In this document: piece after piece, positions 26,797 to 35,101 of the stretch
Layout of the letters: each line of letters opens with the position of its first letter
Position numbering within the stretch: position 1 is the first letter of the stretch
Origin: Scopulibacillus darangshiensis
Lineage (GTDB): Bacteria > Bacillota > Bacilli > Bacillales > Sporolactobacillaceae
Reading direction: 5' to 3'
DNA: 64,000 nucleotides
Assembly (NCBI RefSeq): GCF_004341035.1
Contig: NZ_SLXK01000002.1
Location: forward strand, 168,488-232,487
Program-made: the position numbers and the translations under genes
The notes under the pieces: model-generated
What the model was told of the DNA's origin: nothing
What the model saw: the letters and a program-made list of their open reading frames with translations, nothing else
Databases searched by the model: none

Positions 26797-27412
26797 CGTG
26801 CCTTTTCAGCTCACTTTTTTTCTTTTCGTGAACGATCACATATTGATCCAAATCTTGTTGATAATTAAACATTTCTACTTCAAGCGGGCTTGGTTCTTCA
26901 TTAAATTTTTTCTTGAAAATATGGTTAAAAAACAGGATCATCCCTAACCCCAGACCAAACGAATAAGGGATTTGCAAAATCAGAGGCTTATCATTGTGAG
27001 TTCCCGTAATTAGGTAATAAATTTTTTGATGGACGCTTCTCATCGCAACATCCTCATGAAAGTTCATGATCGTCAGACCTGCTCCAATAAATAATAAAAT
27101 CCACACAATGACAAAAAAGAGAGTATTAATTTTACGTTTCTTTGGCTGGACTTCTATAATTGTTTGAGAGGGACCAACGGTTTGAATGTCAACATCCGGG
27201 TATTCCTTATAAATAGCTGCGATGATATCCATCACATCGATCACAATAAAGGCATTGTCTTCAGGCTTAACTTTATAAATAGGTTTTTGCTTTAGACCCG
27301 TCGTCATGTCTTTAGGACCAATCAGGTGAGCTAATTTTTCAATAGAGATGATCTCATTCATTTTCGCCTGAAACTTTTGCCTTAAGCGGATGTAAAGAAC
27401 AATACTGCTCAT
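26789..27412 (-). CDS. spoVAA: stage V sporulation protein AA
   Basis: 207 aa. An N-terminal soluble domain (YIRLRQKFQAK, AHLIGPKD, YPDVDIQTVGPSQTIIEV) precedes two membrane segments. The ATG at 27412 with AGGGGGG 5 nt upstream is chosen over 27427. It is the first gene of the spoVA operon and lies just downstream of a sigma-G-type promoter. Confidence 0.95.
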   Translation of the reverse strand: MSSIVLYIRLRQKFQAKMNEIISIEKLAHLIGPKDMTTGLKQKPIYKVKPEDNAFIVIDVMDIIAAIYKEYPDVDIQTVGPSQTIIEVQPKKRKINTLFFVIVWILLFIGAGLTIMNFHEDVAMRSVHQKIYYLITGTHNDKPLILQIPYSFGLGLGMILFFNHIFKKKFNEEPSPLEVEMFNYQQDLDQYVIVHEKKKSELKRHDD

Positions 27413-27433
27413 AAAATCCCCCCTCATATGACT

Positions 27434-27463
27434 TAGTATGTATTGAGTGATTTATAAACATTC
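27434..27463 (-). promoter_or_regulatory. sigma-G promoter of the spoVA operon
   Basis: Minus strand: GAATG (27459-27463) as -35, 18 bp, CATACTA (27434-27440) as -10. Both fit the forespore sigma-G consensus, and spoVA is a known sigma-G operon. Confidence 0.8.
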
Positions 27464-27511
27464 TAAGGCGGGCTGTATTCCATAACTTTCCTTTATTTAT
27501 CTTAGAAATAG

Positions 27512-27541
27512 AAAAAAGCCAAATGGTTATTCAACCATTTG
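27512..27541 (-). terminator. sigF terminator overlapping the stop codon
   Basis: Perfect 9-bp stem (CAAATGGTT/AACCATTTG) with loop GAAT, followed by GCTTTTTT on the minus strand. The last two sense codons and the stop of sigF are inside the hairpin. Confidence 0.88.
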
Positions 27542-28285
27542 ACCTTTAATATCTTCTAATATTTTCTTTTCTAATCTGGAAACTTGAACCTGGGAAATCC
27601 CTAACCTTTTTGCTACCTCTGACTGTGTTTGGTCCTTAAAGTACCGCAAGTAGACGATCAGCCGCTCTCGTTCCTGCAAATGTTGAACAGCTTCACGGAC
27701 CGCGATTTTATCGAACCACTGTCCTTCTTCTTTATCAGATATTTGATCTAACAATGTAATCGGATCACCATCATTTTCATAGACTGTTTCGTGAATAGAA
27801 GATGGCGAGCGAATCGCTTCCTGTGACATAACGACATCTTCAGGAGAGATCTCCAGTGCACTCGCAATTTCGTTAACGGTCGGATTACGCCCCAATTTTT
27901 TTGAGAGCTCATCTCTCTTCTTTCTCACCTTGTTGCCGGTTTCTTTTAATGAACGGCTTACTTTGACGGCGCCATCATCCCTGATAAAACGCTGAATCTC
28001 ACCTATTATCATTGGCACGGCATATGTAGAGAATTTGACATCATAGGAGAGATCAAATTTATCAACGGATTTTAATAGACCGATGCAGCCGATTTGAAAG
28101 AGATCATCGGATTCATAACCGCGGTTCAGAAAGCGCTGGACTACCGACCAGACTAACCGCATGTTTCTCTGTACAATGAGATCACGCGCTTCCTTATCTC
28201 CGTCCTGGCTGCGTTGAATAAGAGATTTTACTTCCTCGTCATCCAGCAATGGTTCCTTGGCATCCTTTTTCAGCTCAAGATCCAT
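27527..28285 (-). CDS. sigF: RNA polymerase sigma-F factor
   Basis: About 252 aa. Region 2 (RDLIVQRNMRLVWSVVQRF, DLFQIGCIGLLKSVDKFD), region 3 and region 4 (LGISQVQVSRLEKKI) are intact. First forespore-specific sigma factor, held inactive by SpoIIAB. The ATG at 28285 has AGGGAG at 8 nt; the ATG at 28291 is too close. Third gene of the spoIIA operon. Confidence 0.96.
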   Translation of the reverse strand: MDLELKKDAKEPLLDDEEVKSLIQRSQDGDKEARDLIVQRNMRLVWSVVQRFLNRGYESDDLFQIGCIGLLKSVDKFDLSYDVKFSTYAVPMIIGEIQRFIRDDGAVKVSRSLKETGNKVRKKRDELSKKLGRNPTVNEIASALEISPEDVVMSQEAIRSPSSIHETVYENDGDPITLLDQISDKEEGQWFDKIAVREAVQHLQERERLIVYLRYFKDQTQSEVAKRLGISQVQVSRLEKKILEDIKGQMVE

Positions 28286-28297
28286 GGGCATGTCTCC

Positions 28298-28738
28298 CTA
28301 ATTGCATAAGGCTTTATTTTTTGTCAAGTGTTTGGTCAAATAAATCGTTGTACCGTGCATGGGCTCAGTATGAACCTGAACATGGTCCATGAAATTTTCC
28401 ATAATGGTAAAGCCCATACCGGAACGCTCAAGCTCAGGCTTTGTTGTGAATAATGGCTGTCTGGCTTCATCAAGATCGACAATACCGATACCTTCATCGC
28501 TGATCGTAATATTGACTGCTCCATCTACAAGCTCAGCCTTTATTTTTACATTGCCTGTTCCTTTATTTTCATAACCATGAATAATAGAGTTAGTCACCGC
28601 TTCAGAAACAACGGTCTTTATTTCCGTGATTTCATCCATTGTCGGGTCGAGCTGAGCAACAAACGAAGCAACCGTAACCCTTGCAAAGGATTCATTTTCA
28701 CTCACTGCGGTAAATTCAAGAGTCATTTCGTTCTTCAT
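28298..28738 (-). CDS. spoIIAB: anti-sigma-F factor and SpoIIAA kinase
   Basis: 146 aa GHKL-type ATPase and serine kinase. N-box [14 protein letters not shown], then [15 protein letters not shown] and [12 protein letters not shown]. Binds and inhibits sigma-F, and phosphorylates SpoIIAA. Starts at the base where spoIIAA stops, so the two are coupled. Confidence 0.97.
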   Translation of the reverse strand: MKNEMTLEFTAVSENESFARVTVASFVAQLDPTMDEITEIKTVVSEAVTNSIIHGYENKGTGNVKIKAELVDGAVNITISDEGIGIVDLDEARQPLFTTKPELERSGMGFTIMENFMDHVQVHTEPMHGTTIYLTKHLTKNKALCN

Positions 28739-29088
28739 TAAGCCACCCCCAGCGTTTGCAAAGCATATTGTTCATCTTCTTCAAGACGGATGATTTTGAA
28801 CATGCCTGACATTTCAAACAATCTGCGGACAGCTGGTGATATCGCACAGACAACCATCTCTCCACCCATACCTGATATTTGCTTATATCGCCCTAATATA
28901 ACCCCTAATCCGGAGCTGTCCATAAATTGAAGCTCTTTAAGGTTCAATAGGATGTGATGAACAGGGTGCTGCTGCAATGCCATGTTAACCTGATGCCTTA
29001 ATTGTTCTGCGGTGTGATGATCAAGTTCCCCTTCCAATCGAATGCATAGGACCTGATTTTTGACTTCCAAACCAATCCTCAGACTCAA
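28738..29088 (-). CDS. spoIIAA: anti-anti-sigma factor, TTG start
   Basis: 116 aa STAS-domain protein. The phosphorylated serine lies in FMDSSGLGV (Ser58). The dephosphorylated form releases sigma-F from SpoIIAB. The start is TTG with AGGAGG at 9 nt. First gene of the sigma-F regulatory trio, with a possible sigma-H promoter upstream. Confidence 0.96.
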   Translation of the reverse strand: MSLRIGLEVKNQVLCIRLEGELDHHTAEQLRHQVNMALQQHPVHHILLNLKELQFMDSSGLGVILGRYKQISGMGGEMVVCAISPAVRRLFEMSGMFKIIRLEEDEQYALQTLGVA

Positions 29089-29123
29089 CAGTCCTCTCCT
29101 CCTTTAATTTCCGGTTAGTGAGT

Positions 29124-29153
29124 GTTTTCTATATTTAACGTTGTGAATCCTTC
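29124..29153 (-). promoter_or_regulatory. candidate sigma-H promoter of spoIIAA
   Basis: Minus strand GAAGGATTC (29145-29153), 12 bp, ATAGAAAAC (29124-29132). The -35 fits sigma-H well, the -10 imperfectly. The B. subtilis spoIIA operon has a sigma-H promoter at this place. Confidence 0.5.
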
Positions 29154-29184
29154 ATCATGACAAAACTAGTGGTCATTCGACCAA

Positions 29185-30354
29185 TCAAGACCTGTTTGTC
29201 ATTTTACTGATATTTCTCTTAAATAATTGCCACCATGACGCTTCCTTAATGTCCTTTTTAACGACCAAAGGTGTTTTTGACAACGTTTTTCCTTTACTTG
29301 TCACCGTATAGTAGCCAACGACTGATCCCGCTTTGAGAGGTGCGTTCAAATTATCGTTAATGGACACCCTTTTCTTAATATTCTTAGTGTCCGTTCCTTT
29401 CTTTAATAAAAGGACAACCCGGTCTCTAGTGACAACCGGAACTTTTCCCTCATGGCTTTTATTCACATCGACAATTCTGACGACATGGTTCTGGTCAACA
29501 AGCTTTTTCGTTTTATAGTTAGAAAAGGCATAATCAAGAAGATTCGCGACTTGTTCATTTCGTCTTTTTGTTGTCGGCGCCCCCATGACGACTGCAATCA
29601 CACGCATGCCGTTCCGTTTTGCCGTCGCTGTCAGACAATATTTTGCCTCATGTGTAAATCCAGTTTTTAAGCCGTCAACACCTGGATAAGTTTTAATTAA
29701 TTTATTTGTATTAACAAGCCAAAACTTATGATCGGTATTTTCCCGCAAATAAGCTTCATATTTAGATGTGTAAGAAAGAACTTTTTGATAATGGAGAAGC
29801 GCTTTTGCCATCACGGCCATATCATGGGCTGATGAATAGTGGCCTTTTTCAGGCAAACCTGTCGGATTTTTAAAATGCGTATGTTTTAGTCCAAGATTCG
29901 CAGCTTCCTTATTCATCTCTTTAACAAATGCTTTTTCAGATCCGGAAATATATTCAGCCATAGCTACTGAGGCATCATTGGCTGAACTGATCGTGATGGC
30001 TTTTAACATGTCATTTACGGTCATTTGTTCTCCTGGTTCAAGGTAAACCTGTGAGCCCCCCATTGATGCTGCATGTTCGCTAACCTTCACCTTATCGGTC
30101 ATGGAAATATCATGATGCTCTAATGCTTTGAAAATGAGCAACAAAGTCATTATTTTGGTCATGCTGGCCGGGGGTAATTCTTTGTTATCATTCTTCTGAA
30201 ATAAGATTTTTCCCGTGTCTTTCTCCATAAGAATAGCTGATTTTATATTTTCCACTAATCCTTTATCTTTTTCTTTTGCAAAAGTAACCGCTGAATAGGA
30301 TAGTGATGAAAATAATAATGTCATGCTCATTAAAATGGCCGCAAACGCCTTCAT
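29185..30354 (-). CDS. dacF: D-alanyl-D-alanine carboxypeptidase (sporulation PBP)
   Basis: 389 aa from the ATG at 30354 (GGAGGG 7 nt upstream). Signal peptide of about 26 residues; active-site Ser64 in SMTK, SxN in SSANDAS and KTG in GLKTGFT. The C-terminal PBP5-like domain and an amphipathic tail follow. Trims peptidoglycan pentapeptides during spore wall synthesis. Position upstream of spoIIAA is conserved. Confidence 0.95.
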   Translation of the reverse strand: MKAFAAILMSMTLLFSSLSYSAVTFAKEKDKGLVENIKSAILMEKDTGKILFQKNDNKELPPASMTKIMTLLLIFKALEHHDISMTDKVKVSEHAASMGGSQVYLEPGEQMTVNDMLKAITISSANDASVAMAEYISGSEKAFVKEMNKEAANLGLKHTHFKNPTGLPEKGHYSSAHDMAVMAKALLHYQKVLSYTSKYEAYLRENTDHKFWLVNTNKLIKTYPGVDGLKTGFTHEAKYCLTATAKRNGMRVIAVVMGAPTTKRRNEQVANLLDYAFSNYKTKKLVDQNHVVRIVDVNKSHEGKVPVVTRDRVVLLLKKGTDTKNIKKRVSINDNLNAPLKAGSVVGYYTVTSKGKTLSKTPLVVKKDIKEASWWQLFKRNISKMTNRS

Positions 30355-30384
30355 GGTCGATCCCTCCATTCAATAATCCATAAT

Positions 30385-30412
30385 ATTATCTCCAATTGAG
30401 GGTCGATTATAC
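30385..30412 (-). promoter_or_regulatory. candidate sigma-F promoter of dacF
   Basis: Minus strand GTATA (30408-30412), 14 bp, GGAGATAAT (30385-30393), an approximate sigma-F site. dacF is sigma-F dependent in B. subtilis. Confidence 0.5.
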
Positions 30413-30425
30413 TAATGGAAGAAAG

Positions 30426-30452
30426 AAAAAAGCCGATCAATTTATGATCGAC
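30426..30452 (-). terminator. terminator after punA
   Basis: 8-bp stem GTCGATCA/TGATCGGC (one G-U pair), 5-nt loop, then CTTTTTT on the minus strand. It separates the nucleoside genes from dacF. Confidence 0.85.
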
Positions 30453-30471
30453 TTCTTTAATATTATCAACT

Positions 30472-31281
30472 TTAACCGATTCTTTTTACAATATCCTTGA
30501 CGAGCTGAATAAAGTGCACTTTTACTTTTTCAGTCGTCTCCATCACTTCTTCATGTGACAGCGGTTGTTGCAGGATGCCGCTTGCCGCGTTAGAAATACA
30601 GGAAATGCCTAGAACACTTAGCCCGCTGTGTTTTGCCACGATAACCTCGGGCACTGTTGACATCCCTACCGCATCAGCGCCGAGCGTTCGCATCATTCTA
30701 ACCTCTGCTGGGGTTTCATAACTTGGACCGCTCGTTGCAAGGTAGACACCCTCTTTTAATTTGATCTCCAAATCACTGGCAGCCTGTTTGGTTAGACCTT
30801 GAAGTTCAGGGTCGTAGGCCGCCGACATATCCGGGAAACGATTGCCTAAAGCATTGTCGTTAGGACCAATGAGGGGGTTCGTTCCAAGCATATTAATATG
30901 ATCCGTAATAAGCATAAGGTCACCGGCAGCAAATGATGTATTGACACCGCCGCTTGCATTAGTAACGATTAATTTCTTGATGCCAAGCGATGTCATCACT
31001 CTTACGGGCAATGTGACTTGTTCGAGACTGTAGCCTTCGTAATAATGAAATCTCCCCTGCATCACAATAACGGGCACTTGATCTAATAAACCAACGACAA
31101 ATTGGCCTTTGTGGCCTTCCACTGTCGGTTTTGGAAAATGAGGAATCGATTCATATGGAATCTGAACAGCATCCGTTAATTCATCGGCTAGCACACCCAA
31201 ACCCGATCCAAGGATCATGCCAATTTGTGGTTTTATAGTCATTTGTGATTCAATGACTTTAACAGCTTCATTTAGTTGCAT
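30472..31281 (-). CDS. punA: purine nucleoside phosphorylase, trimeric type
   Basis: 269 aa. Phosphorolysis of guanosine and inosine to base and (deoxy)ribose 1-phosphate. Signatures: ILGSGLGVLADE, VMQGRFHYYEGYS, NASGGVN, ISCISNAASGI. Follows deoB by 17 bp; DeoB isomerises the pentose phosphate produced. A second, hexameric-type phosphorylase (deoD) lies at 47137. B. subtilis homologue: pupG. Confidence 0.95.
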   Translation of the reverse strand: MQLNEAVKVIESQMTIKPQIGMILGSGLGVLADELTDAVQIPYESIPHFPKPTVEGHKGQFVVGLLDQVPVIVMQGRFHYYEGYSLEQVTLPVRVMTSLGIKKLIVTNASGGVNTSFAAGDLMLITDHINMLGTNPLIGPNDNALGNRFPDMSAAYDPELQGLTKQAASDLEIKLKEGVYLATSGPSYETPAEVRMMRTLGADAVGMSTVPEVIVAKHSGLSVLGISCISNAASGILQQPLSHEEVMETTEKVKVHFIQLVKDIVKRIG

Positions 31282-31298
31282 CGTATTCTAAACCCCAA

Positions 31299-32486
31299 TC
31301 ACGATAATTTATCCAAAAAGCTTTTGCCGTTTGCAGGCATTGGTATTGAAAAGTTGTCGCTAACTGTTGCTCCAAGGTCTGCAAAGGTATGACGAAGCGG
31401 CAATTCTTTGCCTTCTTCAATATGATTATAGTAGACAAACAGCGGGACAAATTCTCTTGTATGATCCGTTCCTGAATAGGTCGGGTCATTCCCGTGATCA
31501 GCTGTAATAATCAAGCCATCCTTATCCGTCAGCTTGTCCAAAATCTCAGGCAGGCGGCGGTCAAATGCCTCCAGTGCCTCACCATAGCCAATTGGGTCGC
31601 GGCGATGCCCATATTTTGCATCAAAGTCGACGAGATTCAAGAAGGCTAGACCATGAAATGGACGATCCATGACATCCAGGAGCTTATCAACCCCGTCCAT
31701 ATTATCTTTTGTCCGAAGCGCATCTGTTACGCCTTCACCGTCATAGATATCATTAATTTTCCCTAATGCGATCACATCGAAATTCTGGTCTTTCAACTCA
31801 TTCATGACTGTATGGCCAAAAGGCTTCAGTGCATAATCATGACGGTTTGCAGTCCGTTCAAATTGACCTGGATTACCAATGAACGGCCGAGCGATCACTC
31901 TTCCCACCATATATTTTTCGTCTCTGGTCAATTCTCGTGCAATCTCACAAATCCGGTAAAGCTCATCAATCGGAATGATGTCTTCATGAGCGGCAATTTG
32001 CAGAACGGAATCCGCTGATGTGTAAACGATAAGATCTCCGGTTTCCATATGTTTCTCACCAAGCTCTTTAATGATCTCTGTTCCCGATGCAGGCTTGTTG
32101 CCGATTACTTTGCGTCCGGTTTTTTCCTCAAGCTCATGTATAAGCTCATTTGGGAAGCCATCAGGAAAAGTAATAAATGGCGTGTCTATCTTTAAACCCA
32201 TAATTTCCCAATGGCCGGTCATTGTGTCTTTCCCGTTCGATGCCTCTTGCATACGGCCATAGTATGCTTCAGGGTGGTCAGCCGGTGTGATGCCCTTGAT
32301 ATCATCACGTATGTTGCCTAAGCCGAATTTGGATAGGTGAGGAAGGTTAAGTCCGTTCATTTTTTCGGCAATATGTCCGAGGGTGTCGCTGCCCAGGTCA
32401 CCGAAGTCTTTTGCATCAGGTGCTTCGCCAATGCCGACAGAATCTAATACAATCAAAAAAATACGTTCAAATTCACGATTTTTCAT
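31299..32486 (-). CDS. deoB: phosphopentomutase
   Basis: 395 aa, alkaline-phosphatase superfamily with two metals. [12 protein letters not shown], the phospho-Thr segment [26 protein letters not shown]. Interconverts ribose 1- and 5-phosphate. The ATG at 32486 is preceded by GGAGG. Also called drm in Bacillus. Confidence 0.96.
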   Translation of the reverse strand: MKNREFERIFLIVLDSVGIGEAPDAKDFGDLGSDTLGHIAEKMNGLNLPHLSKFGLGNIRDDIKGITPADHPEAYYGRMQEASNGKDTMTGHWEIMGLKIDTPFITFPDGFPNELIHELEEKTGRKVIGNKPASGTEIIKELGEKHMETGDLIVYTSADSVLQIAAHEDIIPIDELYRICEIARELTRDEKYMVGRVIARPFIGNPGQFERTANRHDYALKPFGHTVMNELKDQNFDVIALGKINDIYDGEGVTDALRTKDNMDGVDKLLDVMDRPFHGLAFLNLVDFDAKYGHRRDPIGYGEALEAFDRRLPEILDKLTDKDGLIITADHGNDPTYSGTDHTREFVPLFVYYNHIEEGKELPLRHTFADLGATVSDNFSIPMPANGKSFLDKLS

Positions 32487-32510
32487 AAAATGCCCTCCAG
32501 TCATTGTGGG

Positions 32511-33410
32511 TTACGCTCTAGGATGATAGGTTGTGTAAATGTCCTTCAAACGATGCTTCGTAACATGGGTATATATTTGCGTTGTTGAAATGTCAGCATG
32601 GCCAAGCATTTCTTGGACAGACCGCAAATCCGCGCCATTTTCCAATAAATGCGTCGCAAAGGAATGTCTTAATGTGTGTGGTGAAAGTGACTTTTTGATA
32701 CCAGCGTGCAATGCCAGCTGTTTTAAGATTTTCCAAAAACCTTGTCTTGTCAAACGACGGCCGTGGTGATTTAAAAAAAGGGCATCATTCTGGTTCTTCT
32801 TGTTCGCAAGTTTTGGCCTGCCTGAATCAATATAGCGCGATACCGCTTCCAATGCCAATGTTCCCAAAGGAATAATTCTTTCTTTGTTCCCCTTGCCAAT
32901 ACAGCGCAGAAATCCCATGGTTATATGAATATCTTCCAAATTTAATTGAACCAATTCCGTGACACGAATCCCCGTGGCATATAGAACTTCAAGCATGGCT
33001 TGATCCCGAACGCCATACGGTTTGCCTAAGTCTGGAGCTGAAAGCAATACTTCGACCTCCTTTAAAGAAAGAACCTTAGGAAGCCGCCGTTCGGATTTAG
33101 GGACGCCGATATGATGGGTTGGGTCCTGGCGCAGGACATTTTCCCGCAATAGGAATTGGTGGAAGTTACGGATGCTCGCTGTTTGTCTTGCCAGTGTGGC
33201 CTGTGCCTTGCCTTGATCTTTTAATTCATATAAGTATTTTGTTATTGTCGTTCTCGTGACACTATCCCAATTTGACAAGCGCTCTGTTTGTTGCAGAAAT
33301 AACAAATATTGTTTCAAATCTCTTTGGTAGGATTGAATGGTGTTCTCGGATAACCCGCGTTCGACAATAAGATAATGGATAAAGTCTTCTACTTGATCCT
33401 TCACGGCCAT
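32511..33410 (-). CDS. xerD: site-specific tyrosine recombinase XerD
   Basis: 299 aa. N-terminal SAM-like domain ([20 protein letters not shown]), then the catalytic domain with Arg in [38 protein letters not shown] and nucleophile Tyr280. Resolves chromosome dimers at dif with XerC. The conserved chromosomal setting shows it is the housekeeping enzyme (ripX of B. subtilis), not a phage integrase. Confidence 0.95.
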   Translation of the reverse strand: MAVKDQVEDFIHYLIVERGLSENTIQSYQRDLKQYLLFLQQTERLSNWDSVTRTTITKYLYELKDQGKAQATLARQTASIRNFHQFLLRENVLRQDPTHHIGVPKSERRLPKVLSLKEVEVLLSAPDLGKPYGVRDQAMLEVLYATGIRVTELVQLNLEDIHITMGFLRCIGKGNKERIIPLGTLALEAVSRYIDSGRPKLANKKNQNDALFLNHHGRRLTRQGFWKILKQLALHAGIKKSLSPHTLRHSFATHLLENGADLRSVQEMLGHADISTTQIYTHVTKHRLKDIYTTYHPRA

Positions 33411-33640
33411 TATTCCCCATTTCTAAAAAAATCAATGAGACGAAAGGTCATAGACGATTCGGTGTTCTCTGAAACCGTTCCGTCAACCTTTACCGCACGC
33501 CCGCTTGGCTCATCATATTTATGATAGCTTTCATAATTATGGTCGAGCCATTGCAATGCAAAATAAAAACCAATCGTACAACCGCTAAATAATATGGCCA
33601 CTTTAATTGTATCAATGATTATTTTTATTGAAGCTTTCAA
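33410..33640 (-). CDS. YqzK-like (DUF4227) membrane protein
   Basis: About 76 aa with one N-terminal membrane segment ([20 protein letters not shown]) and an acidic outer part. Same size and position, between fur and xerD, as YqzK of B. subtilis; function unknown. The TTG at 33640 has GGGGTGA at the right distance; the frame opens at another TTG (33655). Confidence 0.8.
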   Translation of the reverse strand: MKASIKIIIDTIKVAILFSGCTIGFYFALQWLDHNYESYHKYDEPSGRAVKVDGTVSENTESSMTFRLIDFFRNGE

Positions 33641-33725
33641 GACGTCACCCCGCAAAAAGACTTATAGTACAAGATATGCCAATTGTATTGGGGTTTATAC
33701 GTCTTCCTTATATGTAAAGGTAGAT

Positions 33726-33770
33726 TAGTTAATTAAGAAAGTATAAACTTTCTTATGCACATAAGTGCAA
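33726..33770 (-). repeat. dispersed repeat B, fragment, inverted orientation
   Basis: Matches the right-hand half of the copy at 37434 in reverse complement: TTGCACTTATGTGC, then the hairpin AAGAAAGT/ACTTTCTT and the TTAACTA tail. It abuts the fur terminator. Confidence 0.65.
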
Positions 33771-33794
33771 AAACCTTCTCCTTTATGGAAAAGG
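33769..33794 (-). terminator. terminator of fur
   Basis: Stem CCTTTTCC/GGAGAAGG with loop ATAAA followed by a T-run on the minus strand. Confidence 0.8.
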
Positions 33795-33811
33795 CCGGTT
33801 CTTCTATTTCA

Positions 33812-34267
33812 TTAATCATCCTTGTCGCTGTCTTTATTGCAGCGATGACAAATACCGTGAAAGGTAAGACGATGGTCTTTTATCTTAAAATGCCAATCTC
33901 TTTCAACAACCTTTTCAACGTCACCTAATAGATCATCTTGAATTTCATCGACCGCGCCGCATTCAATACAGACAAGGTGGTGATGAAAATGCGCTGCACC
34001 TTCCTGGCGCAAATCATATCGGGAGACACCATCCCCAAAATTGATTTTATCGACCACTTTAAGCTCTGTCAGTAATTCAAGTGTACGGTAGACAGTTGCC
34101 AGGCCGATTTCAGGTGCTTTATCTTTTACGAGGAGGTAAACATCTTCAGCACTAAGGTGGTCCTCTTCATTTTCTAACAAAACGCGCACAGTTGCTTCCC
34201 GCTGAGGTGTAAGCTTATACTTTTGCGAATGCAATTGCTTCTTAATGCGGTCTATACGGTTCTCCAT
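33812..34267 (-). CDS. fur: ferric uptake regulator Fur
   Basis: 151 aa. Winged helix (LTPQREATVRVLLENEEDHL, GLATVYRTLELLTEL), then the metal motif HFHHHLVCIECGAVDEI and C-terminal CHRCNKDSDKDD. Iron-dependent repressor of iron uptake. Position between spoIIM and yqzK-xerD matches B. subtilis, where this gene is Fur rather than PerR or Zur; sequence alone would not fully separate them. A consensus sigma-A promoter and two PerR-like boxes lie upstream. Confidence 0.9.
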   Translation of the reverse strand: MENRIDRIKKQLHSQKYKLTPQREATVRVLLENEEDHLSAEDVYLLVKDKAPEIGLATVYRTLELLTELKVVDKINFGDGVSRYDLRQEGAAHFHHHLVCIECGAVDEIQDDLLGDVEKVVERDWHFKIKDHRLTFHGICHRCNKDSDKDD

Positions 34268-34300
34268 ACCTTATCCTCCCTCGCAAGACTTCACAAAATC

Positions 34301-34329
34301 ATTATAAGCTTTGCAAAAAGAGGTGTCAA
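34301..34329 (-). promoter_or_regulatory. consensus sigma-A promoter of fur
   Basis: Minus strand TTGACA (34324-34329), 17 bp, TATAAT (34301-34306): both hexamers perfect. Confidence 0.9.
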
Positions 34330-34330
34330 A

Positions 34331-34345
34331 TTATAATAATTATAA
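34331..34345. promoter_or_regulatory. PerR box 1
   Basis: TTATAATAATTATAA matches the B. subtilis PerR consensus TTATAATNATTATAA at every position. It lies directly upstream of the fur -35. PerR represses fur in B. subtilis. Confidence 0.8.
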
Positions 34346-34353
34346 TTAATATA

Positions 34354-34368
34354 TTGTAATTATTATAA
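34354..34368. promoter_or_regulatory. PerR box 2
   Basis: TTGTAATTATTATAA, one mismatch to the PerR consensus, spaced 23 bp from box 1 (start to start), about two helical turns. Confidence 0.65.
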
Positions 34369-34388
34369 TGTTATAGTGTTATAGGGAC

Positions 34389-35018
34389 TTAATTGATAAT
34401 GCTCCTTATGAGCCCCGGAGATAAGTAAGCTTCATAAAGTGAGACAATGAACAAAGCCGCGGAAACAGCCAGCAATAACATGGCATAGCGTGAAAATTGC
34501 GGCAAAAGGGGTGTCTTCCGTGTTTTCATCAACAGCTGCCGGAACATCTTCAATGAAAAAGCCACCGATGCGACGCCCATAATGATAAAAATAGGAATGA
34601 CGATTAGATTCTGCGGAAATACACTAGCCATCGCTACCCAAAAACCATGAAACCCCATTTGATTAACGAGAAAGCCGACAGTAAATCCGATGACAACACC
34701 CTTTAGAAAGAGGAGTATAAAAATAACCGGCAGACCGATCACCGATAACCCAAGCACCCACATGAAACCCACATACTGAACATAGTGTTTGAAGCTTTCG
34801 CCGAGCATTGCTGAAGGAACCGCGATTTTTCCATCGGATAACTCACCAAAAAAGCGATTCAAATATTCAACCAAATGCTGCTTAGCTTCGTATGGCAAAC
34901 TGTTCACAACGATCGCTCCAAATATAATCCCCATAAAGAATAAGGAACAAACAAAAGTATAGATTGAAAGATTTTCTTGAATATGGTTTGTAACAACCCT
35001 TTTGATATTCTGGTTCAT
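34389..35018 (-). CDS. spoIIM: stage II sporulation protein M
   Basis: 209 aa membrane protein with five hydrophobic segments and a basic N-terminus. Part of the SpoIIDMP complex that removes septal peptidoglycan for engulfment. Length (B. subtilis about 214) and location beside fur agree. AGGAGG lies 8 nt before the ATG. A sigma-E-type promoter is placed upstream, with an unusual inverted repeat around it. Confidence 0.94.
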   Translation of the reverse strand: MNQNIKRVVTNHIQENLSIYTFVCSLFFMGIIFGAIVVNSLPYEAKQHLVEYLNRFFGELSDGKIAVPSAMLGESFKHYVQYVGFMWVLGLSVIGLPVIFILLFLKGVVIGFTVGFLVNQMGFHGFWVAMASVFPQNLIVIPIFIIMGVASVAFSLKMFRQLLMKTRKTPLLPQFSRYAMLLLAVSAALFIVSLYEAYLSPGLIRSIIN

Positions 35019-35072
35019 TCCAGGTGCCTCCTCTTCCGGACTTATATTAAGTCTATGAAACGCACCTGGAAT
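35017..35072 (-). promoter_or_regulatory. 11-bp inverted repeat spanning spoIIM promoter and start codon
   Basis: Arms ATTCCAGGTGC (35017-35027) and GCACCTGGAAT (35062-35072), perfect, 34 nt apart. One arm covers the segment from the edge of the ribosome binding site into the ATG. The other lies upstream of the predicted sigma-E transcription start. Only RNA reading through from the upstream gene would contain both arms and could fold to mask the start. Confidence 0.6.
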
Positions 35073-35076
35073 CTAT
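35050..35076 (-). promoter_or_regulatory. sigma-E promoter of spoIIM
   Basis: Minus strand TCATA with core ATA at 35074-35076, 16 bp, CATAGACT (35050-35057), one mismatch to the sigma-E -10 CATACAMT. spoIIM is sigma-E dependent in B. subtilis. Confidence 0.7.
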
Positions 35077-35101
35077 GACACCGAAAATAGTTTGTGTTTT
35101 A

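Noticed and set aside
32511-33410. Phage-type integrase and possible attachment site
   Set aside because: Sequence and gene neighbours identify the housekeeping XerD. No phage genes or direct repeats are around it.
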